Shown here piece by piece: positions 52,041-60,900 of a DNA stretch of 64,000 bases. This stretch comes from Cyanobacteriota bacterium (lineage in GTDB: Bacteria > Cyanobacteriota > Cyanobacteriia > CACIAM-69d). The position numbers and the translations under genes are program-made. The DNA lies in the NCBI GenBank assembly GCA_022402445.1, contig JAKRSF010000006.1:460540-524539 (forward strand), in the 5' to 3' direction. Under the pieces are notes generated by a model. That model saw nothing but the letters and a program-made list of their open reading frames with translations, was not told where the DNA came from and did not search any database. How positions within the stretch are numbered: position 1 is the first letter of the stretch; each line of letters begins with the position of its first letter.

Positions 52041-53243
52041 TTAGCGATCGCCGCGAGATCTGAGGCGCTCCTGGAGTTCTCGGTAATTGTCCTGGGCCTC
52101 CCTATAGTCCGGATTCAGGGCCAGGGCTATCTCTAAATGCGCGATCGCCCCCTCCAAATCCTCCGCCTGCACCAGCAGCACCCCCAGGTGATTGTGCATC
52201 TCCGCGTCATCCGGCCTCAGCTCTAGAAAACGGCGGTAGTTCGCGATCGCCCCGTCCAAATCCCCCTGCTGATAAAGCGTTGCCCCCAGGCCAGCGTAGG
52301 AATAGGAAAAGGTTGGGTTAACGGCAATGGCGAGGCGGTATTGCTCAATGGCCTCCTCCAAGTTCCCCTGGAGCTGGAGCGCTAACGCCAGCATACTGTG
52401 GGTATCGGCGTTGCCGGGATTGAGGGACACCGCGCGGCGGTAGTGCGTGATCGCCCTTTCCGTATCCGTGCGCAGCAGTAGCGACCCCAGTAGGCGATGG
52501 GCTTCGAGGTCGTCCGGATAGGCTTCAATGGCGCGGTTATAGCTCGCGATCGCCCCCGCCTCGTCCCCCTGGATTGCCAGGAGGCCGCCCAGATTGCGGT
52601 GGGCCGCGCCGTAGTTAGGATTGATCTCCACGGCACGGCGGTAGGCCGCCATCTCCCCCTCCCTATCCCACTTGAGAGCAAGGGCACGGCCCAGGTCGTA
52701 GTAAGCGGCAGCGTAGTCGAAATCAAAGTCCGTGTCCCCTTGAATCGTCAGGAGAGTGTCTAGGGTTAGGTGAGCCGCATCGTAGTTGGGTTCGAGCGCC
52801 ACGGCACGGTGGTACGCCGCGATCGCGCCGTCGAAATCCCCCTTTTTCCCGAGGGCAATGCCCAGGTTGTAGTGGGGGGCAGCATAGGCGGCATCAATGT
52901 CGGCAGCTTGGCGGTAGGCCGCGATCGCCCCATCGAGATCCCCCAACGCCTCCAGGGCCATGCCCAAATTATTGTGGGTGACGGAATCATTGGGGCTCTG
53001 GCTCAGGACTTCCCGAAACAGCCGCGCCGCCTCCCGATAGTCCCCCCGGTGATAGGCTTCTGCCCCCTGATTGCGCAGTTGCTCTAGCTGGTCAAACAGT
53101 TGCCCTAGGGCATCGCTACTTTGACCTAGGGGGGCGATGATCTGGCCTTCGGCGGCCTGCCGTGGTCCACTGGCGGCTTCGGCCCCCGACATCATCACCA
53201 ATACCCCCGCCACGCCCCCCAGCCAAGCTACAACTCTCGCCAT
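52041..53243 (-). CDS. Secreted TPR-repeat protein, copy B
   Basis: 400 residues. The first 107 are identical to copy A, including the signal peptide, then the repeats diverge: one unit is a residue shorter (LLRTDTERAITHY) and a block TIQGDTDFDFDYAAAYYDLGRALALKWDREGEMAAY is unique. About nine TPR units are present. It lies 91 bases upstream of copy A on the same strand, so both could be on one transcript or each carry its own duplicated promoter. Likely periplasmic adaptor; partner unknown. Confidence 0.88.
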   Translation of the reverse strand: MARVVAWLGGVAGVLVMMSGAEAASGPRQAAEGQIIAPLGQSSDALGQLFDQLEQLRNQGAEAYHRGDYREAARLFREVLSQSPNDSVTHNNLGMALEALGDLDGAIAAYRQAADIDAAYAAPHYNLGIALGKKGDFDGAIAAYHRAVALEPNYDAAHLTLDTLLTIQGDTDFDFDYAAAYYDLGRALALKWDREGEMAAYRRAVEINPNYGAAHRNLGGLLAIQGDEAGAIASYNRAIEAYPDDLEAHRLLGSLLLRTDTERAITHYRRAVSLNPGNADTHSMLALALQLQGNLEEAIEQYRLAIAVNPTFSYSYAGLGATLYQQGDLDGAIANYRRFLELRPDDAEMHNHLGVLLVQAEDLEGAIAHLEIALALNPDYREAQDNYRELQERLRSRGDR

Positions 53244-53283
53244 GGTCGCTCCCCGATGAGTTCCCTCCGGTTGTAGCGAATGG
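52921..53283. repeat. 363-base identical block, copy B
   Basis: Identical to 51627-51989 with a constant offset of 1294. The upstream part (53244-53283) includes the same ribosome-site and leader sequence as copy A, so the duplication brought the promoter with it. Confidence 0.95.
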
Positions 53284-53344
53284 GTCCGTAATTTTGCTGA
53301 ATTGTAAAGAAAATTTCGACCCGGTTTGCCCCTAGGAGGTGGCC

Positions 53345-54355
53345 CTAGGCGATCGCGGTGGCGGCCCCTAGCTGGTGGGCCAATTGGGCAATGTCATCGT
53401 GGCGGGCGATCGCGGTTTTCCAAGCGGGGGGGATGGCGCGATCGCCAAAGGCCAACCCCGCCAAACCACCCGTTACACAGGCTGTCGTGTCCGTATCGCC
53501 GCCCAGGTTCACCGCCATCAGGGCCGCTTCGCAGTAGTCTTCGCTGCGGAGGAGGCACCACAGGGCCGCTTCGAGGGTGTGGAGCACGTAGCCGCCGGAG
53601 GTGATTTCCGATTCCGCTAAATCCTTAAAACTCGGATCGCCCAGGCGCTGAAAGTGGGGCCATTCCACCGCTAGGGTTGGGGTCAGTTCGTCGCCGGGGG
53701 TTTCTAAGCGATCGCCGAGTTCCCGAAAGGCATCGATCCGGGCCAGGTCGCGATCCTCCCCCGACAGCAGCCGCAGACCAATGGCAACATATAACTCACA
53801 GGCCAACTGCGATCGCGGATGGGCATGGGTAATGGCCGACACCCGCCGCACGCGATCGCCCCAGACCGCCCGCTCCCAGTGGCGCGCCACGAACACCATC
53901 GGCAAAATTCGCATTAGGGAACCGTTGCCATTGCTGCGATCGGCCGTCTCCCCCGATCGCTCCGGCGAGATCCCCGCCGCCACCCGCCCCAGGGCCACCT
54001 CGGTGGTGCCGCCAATGTCAAAAACTTCCCCCCGCGCCGCCCAGTGGGCCTCGGTTCTCCAGCGGGCCAGGTTCCGCGCGATCGCGGCCAGGTCAAACCC
54101 CATCGGCCCCTGCGCCGCCAAGGATTCCGCCAAACAGAACAGCAGAGAACTGTCATCGGACCAGGTACCGGGCGGCTGATTCCAGGTGCCATAGCCCCGA
54201 AAATCCGTCACCGGATCCCCCTGGCGCGCCGCCCGACTGGAAAACTCCACCGGCACCCCCAGGGCATCCGCGATCGCCGCCCCAAACAACGCCGCCACCA
54301 CCGGGCAATCCTGGGGGCGATCCTCCCCCTGGGAAACCGCGATCGCCTCAGCCAT
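53345..54355 (-). CDS. ADP-ribosylglycohydrolase family protein
   Basis: 336 residues of the DraG/ARH fold, which removes ADP-ribose from proteins or related substrates. Metal and substrate signatures: AALFGAAIADALGVPVEFS, WNQPPGTWSDDSSLLFCLAESL (ligand TDD-type), GNGSLMRILPMVF, ITHAHPRSQLACELY and ALMAVNLGGDTDTTACVTGGLAGLAFG. The start ATG overlaps the end of the pentapeptide gene upstream by 8 bases, so they are translationally coupled. No DraT transferase is visible nearby. Confidence 0.92.
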   Translation of the reverse strand: MAEAIAVSQGEDRPQDCPVVAALFGAAIADALGVPVEFSSRAARQGDPVTDFRGYGTWNQPPGTWSDDSSLLFCLAESLAAQGPMGFDLAAIARNLARWRTEAHWAARGEVFDIGGTTEVALGRVAAGISPERSGETADRSNGNGSLMRILPMVFVARHWERAVWGDRVRRVSAITHAHPRSQLACELYVAIGLRLLSGEDRDLARIDAFRELGDRLETPGDELTPTLAVEWPHFQRLGDPSFKDLAESEITSGGYVLHTLEAALWCLLRSEDYCEAALMAVNLGGDTDTTACVTGGLAGLAFGDRAIPPAWKTAIARHDDIAQLAHQLGAATAIA

Positions 54356-54995
54356 AGGCCGCGTCAGACTCCCCCGTCACCCGCACCCGCGCCCCGTGGT
54401 TCGCCTGCCGTTGCCGCACCATCTCGTGGAGCACCCGCTCCGTCTGGGCATCGTGGTGGCGCACCTCCGCCAGGGCCAGCATCCCCTCCACCGACAGGTT
54501 CGTGCCGCTGAGGTTCGCGTCCGTAAAATTGGCATCGCTCAAGAAGGCGCTGTGGAGATCCGCGCCGCTGAAATTGGCCCCCAGGGCATTCATCCGCGCC
54601 AGGTTCGCCCCGCGAAAGGTGGCCCCGTCAAAATCCGCCCCAATGCAGCAGCTCTGGCTCAGGTCCGCCCGATCAAACCGCGACACCGCCAGCATCGCCT
54701 CGATCGCACTGACCTGATGGAGCCGCGCCCCGACAAAATTCGCCCCGATCGCCCGCGCCCAGGTGAGCTTTGCCCGCCCAAAGTCCGCGCCGATCGCATC
54801 AATGCCGATCAAATTCGCGCCGCTGAGGTTGGCCCCCCGCAGGTCCGCCCGAGTGAGATTCGCCAGGACCAGGTTGGCATTTTGTAGATTAATGCCCGCC
54901 AGGGTTGCGCCGCACAGGTCCGCCTCCCGCAGATCCACCTCCGAAAAATCCCGTTCACCCCGTCCATACCGGATCAATAATTCTTGAGCGTCCAC
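54348..54995 (-). CDS. Cytoplasmic pentapeptide-repeat protein
   Basis: 215 residues from a GTG at 54995 with GGGAGAGCC upstream. MDAQELLIRYGRGERDFSEVDLREADLCGATL is a common start of cyanobacterial pentapeptide proteins; some 30 A(D/N)LxX repeats follow. The last 40 residues (HHDAQTERVLHEMVRQRQA) are non-repeat and helical. No signal peptide. The 8-base overlap with an ADP-ribosylglycohydrolase gene suggests the two work together. Confidence 0.9.
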   Translation of the reverse strand: MDAQELLIRYGRGERDFSEVDLREADLCGATLAGINLQNANLVLANLTRADLRGANLSGANLIGIDAIGADFGRAKLTWARAIGANFVGARLHQVSAIEAMLAVSRFDRADLSQSCCIGADFDGATFRGANLARMNALGANFSGADLHSAFLSDANFTDANLSGTNLSVEGMLALAEVRHHDAQTERVLHEMVRQRQANHGARVRVTGESDAAYG

Positions 54996-55275
54996 GGTTT
55001 TAGGCTCTCCCTGCTGCTAACATCCCCCAAGTCCCCCGATGATGCTCCCGGTTCCCCGCCGGAGATGCGTCCCGGCCAGGGGCGATCGCGGGGCTCGTAC
55101 AATGGCAATGGTGGCTTGCCTAGGCCCCCGTGCCCTGGAACGGATGATTCCGGCGGCTTCGGCCCTGGGTCAAAAATGCCACGTCGGGTAGAAAAAGATA
55201 CCCACTACAGTTTAGCCGCTTTTCCGAGGGGGATCTCCCCGTGGGGGGGGCGGCCCCCAATAGGAGTTCGTCCCC

Positions 55276-56688
55276 ATGACCGCGATTGATCTAGCCCCCC
55301 AGTCTTCCCCCCAGTGGCAGCAGGGAGCCCTGGTGGATCTGTCCATTGATGATTTGACGGATGGGGGTGATGGGGTGGGGCGCTGGCAGGATCGGCCGGT
55401 GTTTGTGCCGGATACGGTGCCGGGCGATCGCGTGCGGGTGCGGCTGGTGTTCACAAAGCCTCGGTTCGGGCGCGGGGCGGTGGTGGAGTTGCTGGATCCG
55501 TCGCGCGATCGCGTGCGGCCCCCGTGCATCGTGGCGGACAAGTGCGGCGGCTGCCAGTGGCAACCGGTGTCCTACGAGGCCCAGCTCGCGGCGAAGGAAC
55601 GGCAGGCGATCGAGGCCCTGCGGCGCATTGGTGGGTTTATCGATCCGCCCGTCGCGCCGATTTTGGCGGCCCCGTCCCCGTTGAACTACCGCAATAAGGT
55701 GACCTATCCCATCGCCGCCGGTCCCGATGGCCAGGTGCGGGCGGGCTACTACCGCAAGGGCAGCCACAAGTTGGTCAACCTCAACCGCTGCCCGATCCAG
55801 GATGAGCGCTTTGATCCGCTGCTGAGCTATTTCAAGGATGAGATCCAGGCCCTCGACTGGCGGCCCTACGATGAGGAGACCCACCAGGGTCAAATTCGGC
55901 ACATCAGTTTCCGTATTGGCCGCCGCACGGGGGAGATGTTGGTGACGCTGGTGTCGCGGGAGCCGGAGTTGCCGGAGCTGGAGGTGCGATCGCGACGCTG
56001 GCTCGATGAGGTGCCGAATCTTGTTGGGGTATTTTTGAACGTCAATCCCCAGCGGGGCAATCGCATTTTTGGGGAGGATACCTACATCGTGGCGGGGCGC
56101 GAGTACATCCTTGAGCGGCTCGGGGATCTGGAGTTTCGCATGGGGCCGGATACGTTTTTCCAGGTTTATACGGAACAGGCGGAGGCGATGATCGCCGCGA
56201 TCGCGACCCAGCTTGACCTCAAGGGCCATGAAACCGTCGTCGATGCCTACTGCGGCGTGGGCACCCTGGCGCTGCCGCTGGCGAAACGGGCGGCGCGGGT
56301 CATCGGCATCGAGGTGCAGGGGCCAGCGTTGGATTGGGCGCAGTTTAATGCCCGCCGCAACGATCTCAATAACACCAAATTCCACGAGGGCACCGTCGAG
56401 GAAAAACTACCGGAAATTTTGGCGGGCCTCGCGGCGGCGGATGCTCCGGCGAATGTGGTGGTGCTGGATCCCCCCCGACGGGGCTGCCAACCGGAGGTGA
56501 TTGCGGCCCTGCGGGAGGCGATGCCCCAGCGGATTGTTTATATGAGCTGCAAGCCTGCGACCCTGGCTCGGGATCTGGAGCGCCTGTGTGCCGATGGGCT
56601 CTATCGGTTGGTGATGGTGCAACCGGCGGACTTTTTCCCCCAGACGCCCCATGTGGAATGTGCGGCGTTTCTGGAGCGATCGCCCTAA
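55276..56688 (+). CDS. rlmD: 23S rRNA (uracil-C5)-methyltransferase, RlmD/RumA family
   Basis: 470 residues from an ATG with AGGAG upstream. An N-terminal TRAM domain (about 18-75), four-Cys iron-sulfur loop (PPCIVADKCGGCQW, later NLNRCPIQD), and a Rossmann methyltransferase with VVDAYCGVGTLALPLAKRA, NVVVLDPPRRGCQPEVI and catalytic Cys in MSCKPATLARDL. Such enzymes methylate uracils of 23S rRNA (position 1939 for RlmD, or 747 for RlmC), so the exact target is provisional. Divergent from the pentapeptide gene. Confidence 0.93.
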   Translation: MTAIDLAPQSSPQWQQGALVDLSIDDLTDGGDGVGRWQDRPVFVPDTVPGDRVRVRLVFTKPRFGRGAVVELLDPSRDRVRPPCIVADKCGGCQWQPVSYEAQLAAKERQAIEALRRIGGFIDPPVAPILAAPSPLNYRNKVTYPIAAGPDGQVRAGYYRKGSHKLVNLNRCPIQDERFDPLLSYFKDEIQALDWRPYDEETHQGQIRHISFRIGRRTGEMLVTLVSREPELPELEVRSRRWLDEVPNLVGVFLNVNPQRGNRIFGEDTYIVAGREYILERLGDLEFRMGPDTFFQVYTEQAEAMIAAIATQLDLKGHETVVDAYCGVGTLALPLAKRAARVIGIEVQGPALDWAQFNARRNDLNNTKFHEGTVEEKLPEILAGLAAADAPANVVVLDPPRRGCQPEVIAALREAMPQRIVYMSCKPATLARDLERLCADGLYRLVMVQPADFFPQTPHVECAAFLERSP

Positions 56689-56786
56689 TGAACAAGGATG
56701 AATTGCGGTGCGCTGCGGCGGGATTTCAATGGTTAGGAGAAATGCCAATGGTATGGCGGCCTAACGGACCCTGCCGCTGATGCTAA

Positions 56787-57389
56787 TTAGGTCCAAATGC
56801 GATCAAGATTGAGGATGAATCCCGGCAATACGTCTTCGCCGGACAGGCTGGCCGGCCGCGATCGCGCTTCGGGTTCTCTGCCGGTGCGATAGATTTCTAC
56901 CACCTGACGTTTCGGGTCGATCAGCCACCCGAGTCGCGCTCCGTTAGCGAGATATTCCTGCATTTTTGCCTGGGTGAGCTTGAGGGCATCGGATTGGGAG
57001 CGGAGTTCTACCACGAAGTCCGGGCAAATGTGCGGAAAGGTTTCGCGCTGGGCCTCGGTGAGGGCGTCCCAGCGATCGCGGCTGACCCAGGAGGCGTCGG
57101 GGGACAGGATCGCACCATCGGGCAAGGTGAATCCGGTGGAGGAGTCGAAAACTTCGCCGGGGTAATCGTTGTCTTCGTACCAGCGATAGAGCTGACCGCT
57201 GATGTTGATGTTGCGTTTGCCGGTTTCCCAGCCGGTGGGTGGGTTCACGATGAGTTCTCCGGTGGCGGTGCGCTCTAGCCGTAGGTCGCGGTTGTGGGGG
57301 GCGATCGCGGCGAATTGCTCGGGGGTGACCTGGAATTTGAGGGTGGCGGGGATGTGGAGCGTGTGGGTTGTGGCGATCGGTGGTTTCAT
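56787..57389 (-). CDS. Uma2 family (DUF820) endonuclease-like protein
   Basis: 200 residues from ATG 57389 (MKPPIATTHTLHI); longer frames are less likely. The Uma2 fold is a PD-(D/E)xK nuclease relative very abundant in cyanobacteria. Motifs: AAIAPHNRDLRLERTATGELIVNPPTG, FDSSTGFTLPDGAILSPDASWV, PDFVVELRSQSDALKLTQAKMQEYLANGARLGWLIDP and a Pro-rich end with GEDVLPGFILNLDRIW. Catalytic Asp, Glu and Lys positions look preserved. Function in the cell is unknown. Confidence 0.93.
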   Translation of the reverse strand: MKPPIATTHTLHIPATLKFQVTPEQFAAIAPHNRDLRLERTATGELIVNPPTGWETGKRNINISGQLYRWYEDNDYPGEVFDSSTGFTLPDGAILSPDASWVSRDRWDALTEAQRETFPHICPDFVVELRSQSDALKLTQAKMQEYLANGARLGWLIDPKRQVVEIYRTGREPEARSRPASLSGEDVLPGFILNLDRIWT

Positions 57390-57624
57390 GGGGGGAACGC
57401 CTCCGCTGCTGGATCTGCATACCATTTTACCGAGGGGGATTCGGTGGTTTGGCGGAATGATAAAAATAGCCCCACCAAAACGGTAGGGCATGTTAGAGCT
57501 GATTCCTAATCAGGTTTTACAACGGTTGTCCCTGTCCTGAGGGGAGATCGGGGCGCGATCGCGGGCATTAGTACAGCCCTAAACGCCCCCGACCGCCATA
57601 GTTTAAAACCGGCCTAAATTGTCC

Positions 57625-57861
57625 CTATTCCTCATCCCAAAGGGCTTGGGTATAACCAAGGGAGGTGAGGGCGGCCTGCTCAGCGGCGCTTAAATCCTCC
57701 CAATATTGCTCATCGGAGGCGGGGGGATCCGTGTCCTCTTCCCAACTGGCTTCATCCCATCCGAGGGTTGACCAGGCCGCCTGTTCCTCGGGGCTCATGT
57801 CCGCCCAGCCCACCTCTTCCCAAACGCCGTTGGGATCGCCGTCCACTGCACGAATTGCCAT
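57625..57861 (-). CDS. Trp-rich tandem-repeat acidic peptide
   Basis: 78 residues from ATG 57861 with a GAGGT ribosome site. Two similar units follow a short start: VGWADMSPEEQAAWSTLGWD and QYWEDLSAAEQAALTSLGY, each with W-x2-(L/M)S-x2-EQAA-x4-LG(W/Y) pattern and an acidic end (SWEED, LWDEE). Similar short motifs occur, to my memory, in other cyanobacterial and algal proteins of unknown function. The protein is acidic, soluble and has no membrane segment. Confidence 0.75.
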   Translation of the reverse strand: MAIRAVDGDPNGVWEEVGWADMSPEEQAAWSTLGWDEASWEEDTDPPASDEQYWEDLSAAEQAALTSLGYTQALWDEE

Positions 57862-57985
57862 AAATACCTCAGTTTGAGTGGGAAATGATGGTCGGCGTCG
57901 GGACGGTTTTAGGGCGCACCGGTGGGCCGAATAAATTGGGTATAGCACCCCCATTTCAAGGGGTCAATACGGAAATTTACGGGGC

Positions 57986-60900
57986 TTAGAATCGCCGTTC
58001 AAATTGGATAGAAAAGCGATCGTCGCCGCGAAAATCCGTCGAGCCCCGCATGATTAAGTTGCCGTCAATGCGATAGAGCAGGTTGAGGCGGGTGGCGCTG
58101 TCGCGGGTGGAAAAAATCTGGGTGACGGAGGCGGATAGGCTGCGGTTGATGTCTACACCCGCTTCGAGGGCGATGCCAAGGCTGGTTTCCGCGTCCCGGC
58201 GATCGCGGCCCGGTCGCCTAGAGGACAGGACGGTGGGATAGATCCGAAAATCCGTCAGGCCGATCGCGCTGGCGATGTTGCTCTGGATGGTGTTGAGGAT
58301 GCCCGCCCCGGCAATGCCCGCGATCGCGGCGGCCCCGCTGGTGCCATCATCGACGGTGTTGGCGAGGCTGCCCCCAATGAGGGCAAAAATCTGCCCTTCG
58401 CTGCGGGTGGGGCGACTGGTCAGGGCGATGCGATCGAGGATTTCGCTGGCGGGGCCTTCCACGGTGGCCTGGACGCGGACGGTGCGGGTGTTGTCCACGA
58501 AGCCGACGATATTTTCCGCCACTTCCCCCGGATTCTGGGCGGTGCTGTCGTCCGTCTGGAACGGATTTCGGGGCGATTCGGGCACATAGGCCACCAATTT
58601 CACCTTGAGATAGGGGTCTAGCCCCAGTTCTGGCCGAAATTCGGCGTATTGCTCCTCGCCCCGCTCCAGGAAAAATTGGGTGGCAAAGAGGTTCACTTGA
58701 CCCCGCTTGACGGCGATGCGCCCGGACGGTTCGATCGCGTCGAGGCGGCCATTGAGGGTGAGGGTGCCTTCGGCGAGGAAGTTAATGACCGGTAATTTAA
58801 GGATTTGCAGGCCGCGCCCCAGTTCGATCTTCAGGTCCGAGAAGGTGGGCTGAAATCCCCCGTCGTCGCCGGTGGGAAGGTCAATGGCGCGGCTGGTGGC
58901 GGTGGGGCTATTGCCGGTGGGGCTATTGCTGGCGGGGCCGATCGCGGCGGGGCTGGGGGGTGCGATCGCCACGGCATTGGGATCCGAGGGCAAAATCACG
59001 CGGCCGCGCACCAGGGTGAGGGTGCCGCCGATCTGGGGGGCCAGGGCGGTGCCGCCGAGGATGATATTGCCCTGGACGCCGCCCTCATAGAGATCCCGGA
59101 GGTTGAGGGCCAGATCGTTCAGTTGGAGACTCAGGGGCGGTTCGCTGCCTAGGGCGGCCTGGTCAAAAATCGGCAGAACCCCCCGCACGGCCACGGTGCC
59201 GCCGCCGAGGGTGCCGGTGATTTCCTCCACTTCGAGGCGGTTCCCGGTGAAGAGGGCGCGGCCGGTGAGGTTTTTGACGGGATCCGGCAGCCCTTCTAGG
59301 CCCACGATCGCGTCGTCGAGGCTGACGGAACCGATGGCGATGGGCTGGGCGAGGGTGCCGCGCAGTTGCAAAAATGCTTTACCTTGCCCCCCCTGCCAGC
59401 GGAATTGGGGCACCACGAGGCCCAGCAGACCGATCGCGTCGTCCTCCACATTGGCATCGAGGCTGAGATTATTGGAGGCGGGCTGGACGCTGGCGAAGGG
59501 GAGGGGGGCGGGCAGGCTTCCGGCGAGGGTGATGGGGCGATCGCCGGTGATGAGGAACTGGCTACCGAAGTCGAGACGGGCTTGGCTGTAGCTAAAACCG
59601 CCACTGGCGCTGTTGATGGGGGTTTCGTTCAGTTTGCCGTCCCGCAGGACGATGCGCCCCCGCGCCCGTGGATCGTCGATGCTCCCCGCGATCGCGGCGG
59701 TCAGGTCCAGGTCACCGGCCAGCTTGGGCAAGTTCGCTTGGGTGTAGAGATCGCGGATGCGCGGCAGGGTGGGCAGGATTTCGGCGGGGAAGTTGGTGAC
59801 CTGTAGCTGGCCGTCCTGTTCGCGCCCGAGGCGACCGGAAAAGGCGACGGTGGTGTCGCCGCTGCGCAGCTCGAAGGGCCGCAGGGCGAGGATGCCGTCC
59901 TTAAAATCCCCTTCGAGGGTGACGCGATCGAGTTGGATGCTGATCTGGTCGCGGACGCAGGCTTCCGGGGCGCGCCACTGCCAGTTTTCCCCCTCCAGGT
60001 TGAAGCGGGCGTTGATGCCCTGGCGGACGGTGCCGCTGAAGGTGATCGCGCCGCCGAAGCTGCCATCGAGGCGATCAAAATCCGGCACGAGGCTGTCGAG
60101 GCAGCGATCGCGGGTTTGGGCCGCCAGGAGGGTTTTGATTTCCGCGAGGCGGCGCAGTTGCAGGATCAGGGTTTGGTCGCTGGTGTCGATTTCTAGGGGG
60201 CTGACGGTTTCGGCGCTGGCGTAGGTGGGGGGGCGTAGGGTTTCGGCCCAACTGGCGATCGCATTGAAGTCGCTGATGCGGGCGAGGCTTAGCAGCGGCT
60301 GTAGGCGGGCGTCGGTGACCGTGAGGGTGCCGGTGAGGGCGGGATCATCGAGGAGGTCGAGGCGGGCGGTGAGGCCATAGCGGCTGGGGCCGTCGGTCAA
60401 AAGTCCTTGGGTGAGGGTGAGGCGATTTTGGCGATAGCTGAATTGGGCATCGAGGCGCTCGAAGCGGTTCACCCCCAGGCCGGGGTTGGCGATCGCGAGG
60501 GTGCCGTTGGCGGTCCAGGTTTTGAGGTTGACGGTGCCGTTGGCGGTGAGGGTGCCGCGCGGGGCTCCCAATTGCAACGTGAGGTCGGGGGGTAGGCGGA
60601 GGCGATCAAGGTCGATATCCGTCGCGGCGATCGCGAAATCATCCCCCTGGCGCTGGCCCGTGAGGCGGTTGTCTTGCCATGCCAGATCGAGTTTTGTTGG
60701 GAGATATTGGCGATCGAGGGTCAGGTGGAGGCGATCGCGATCGCCCGTGCCGTCGAGCTGGACGCGGATGGGGCGGTTGAGGCCACCGGCGATGGGGCCA
60801 GTGAGACGGGGCTCGAAGGCAAAACCGGCGGCGTCGAGGCGATCGAGGGTGAGATTGCCCGCCAGTTGCGGCTGGGTGAGGGGGCCGGTGACGGTGCCCC

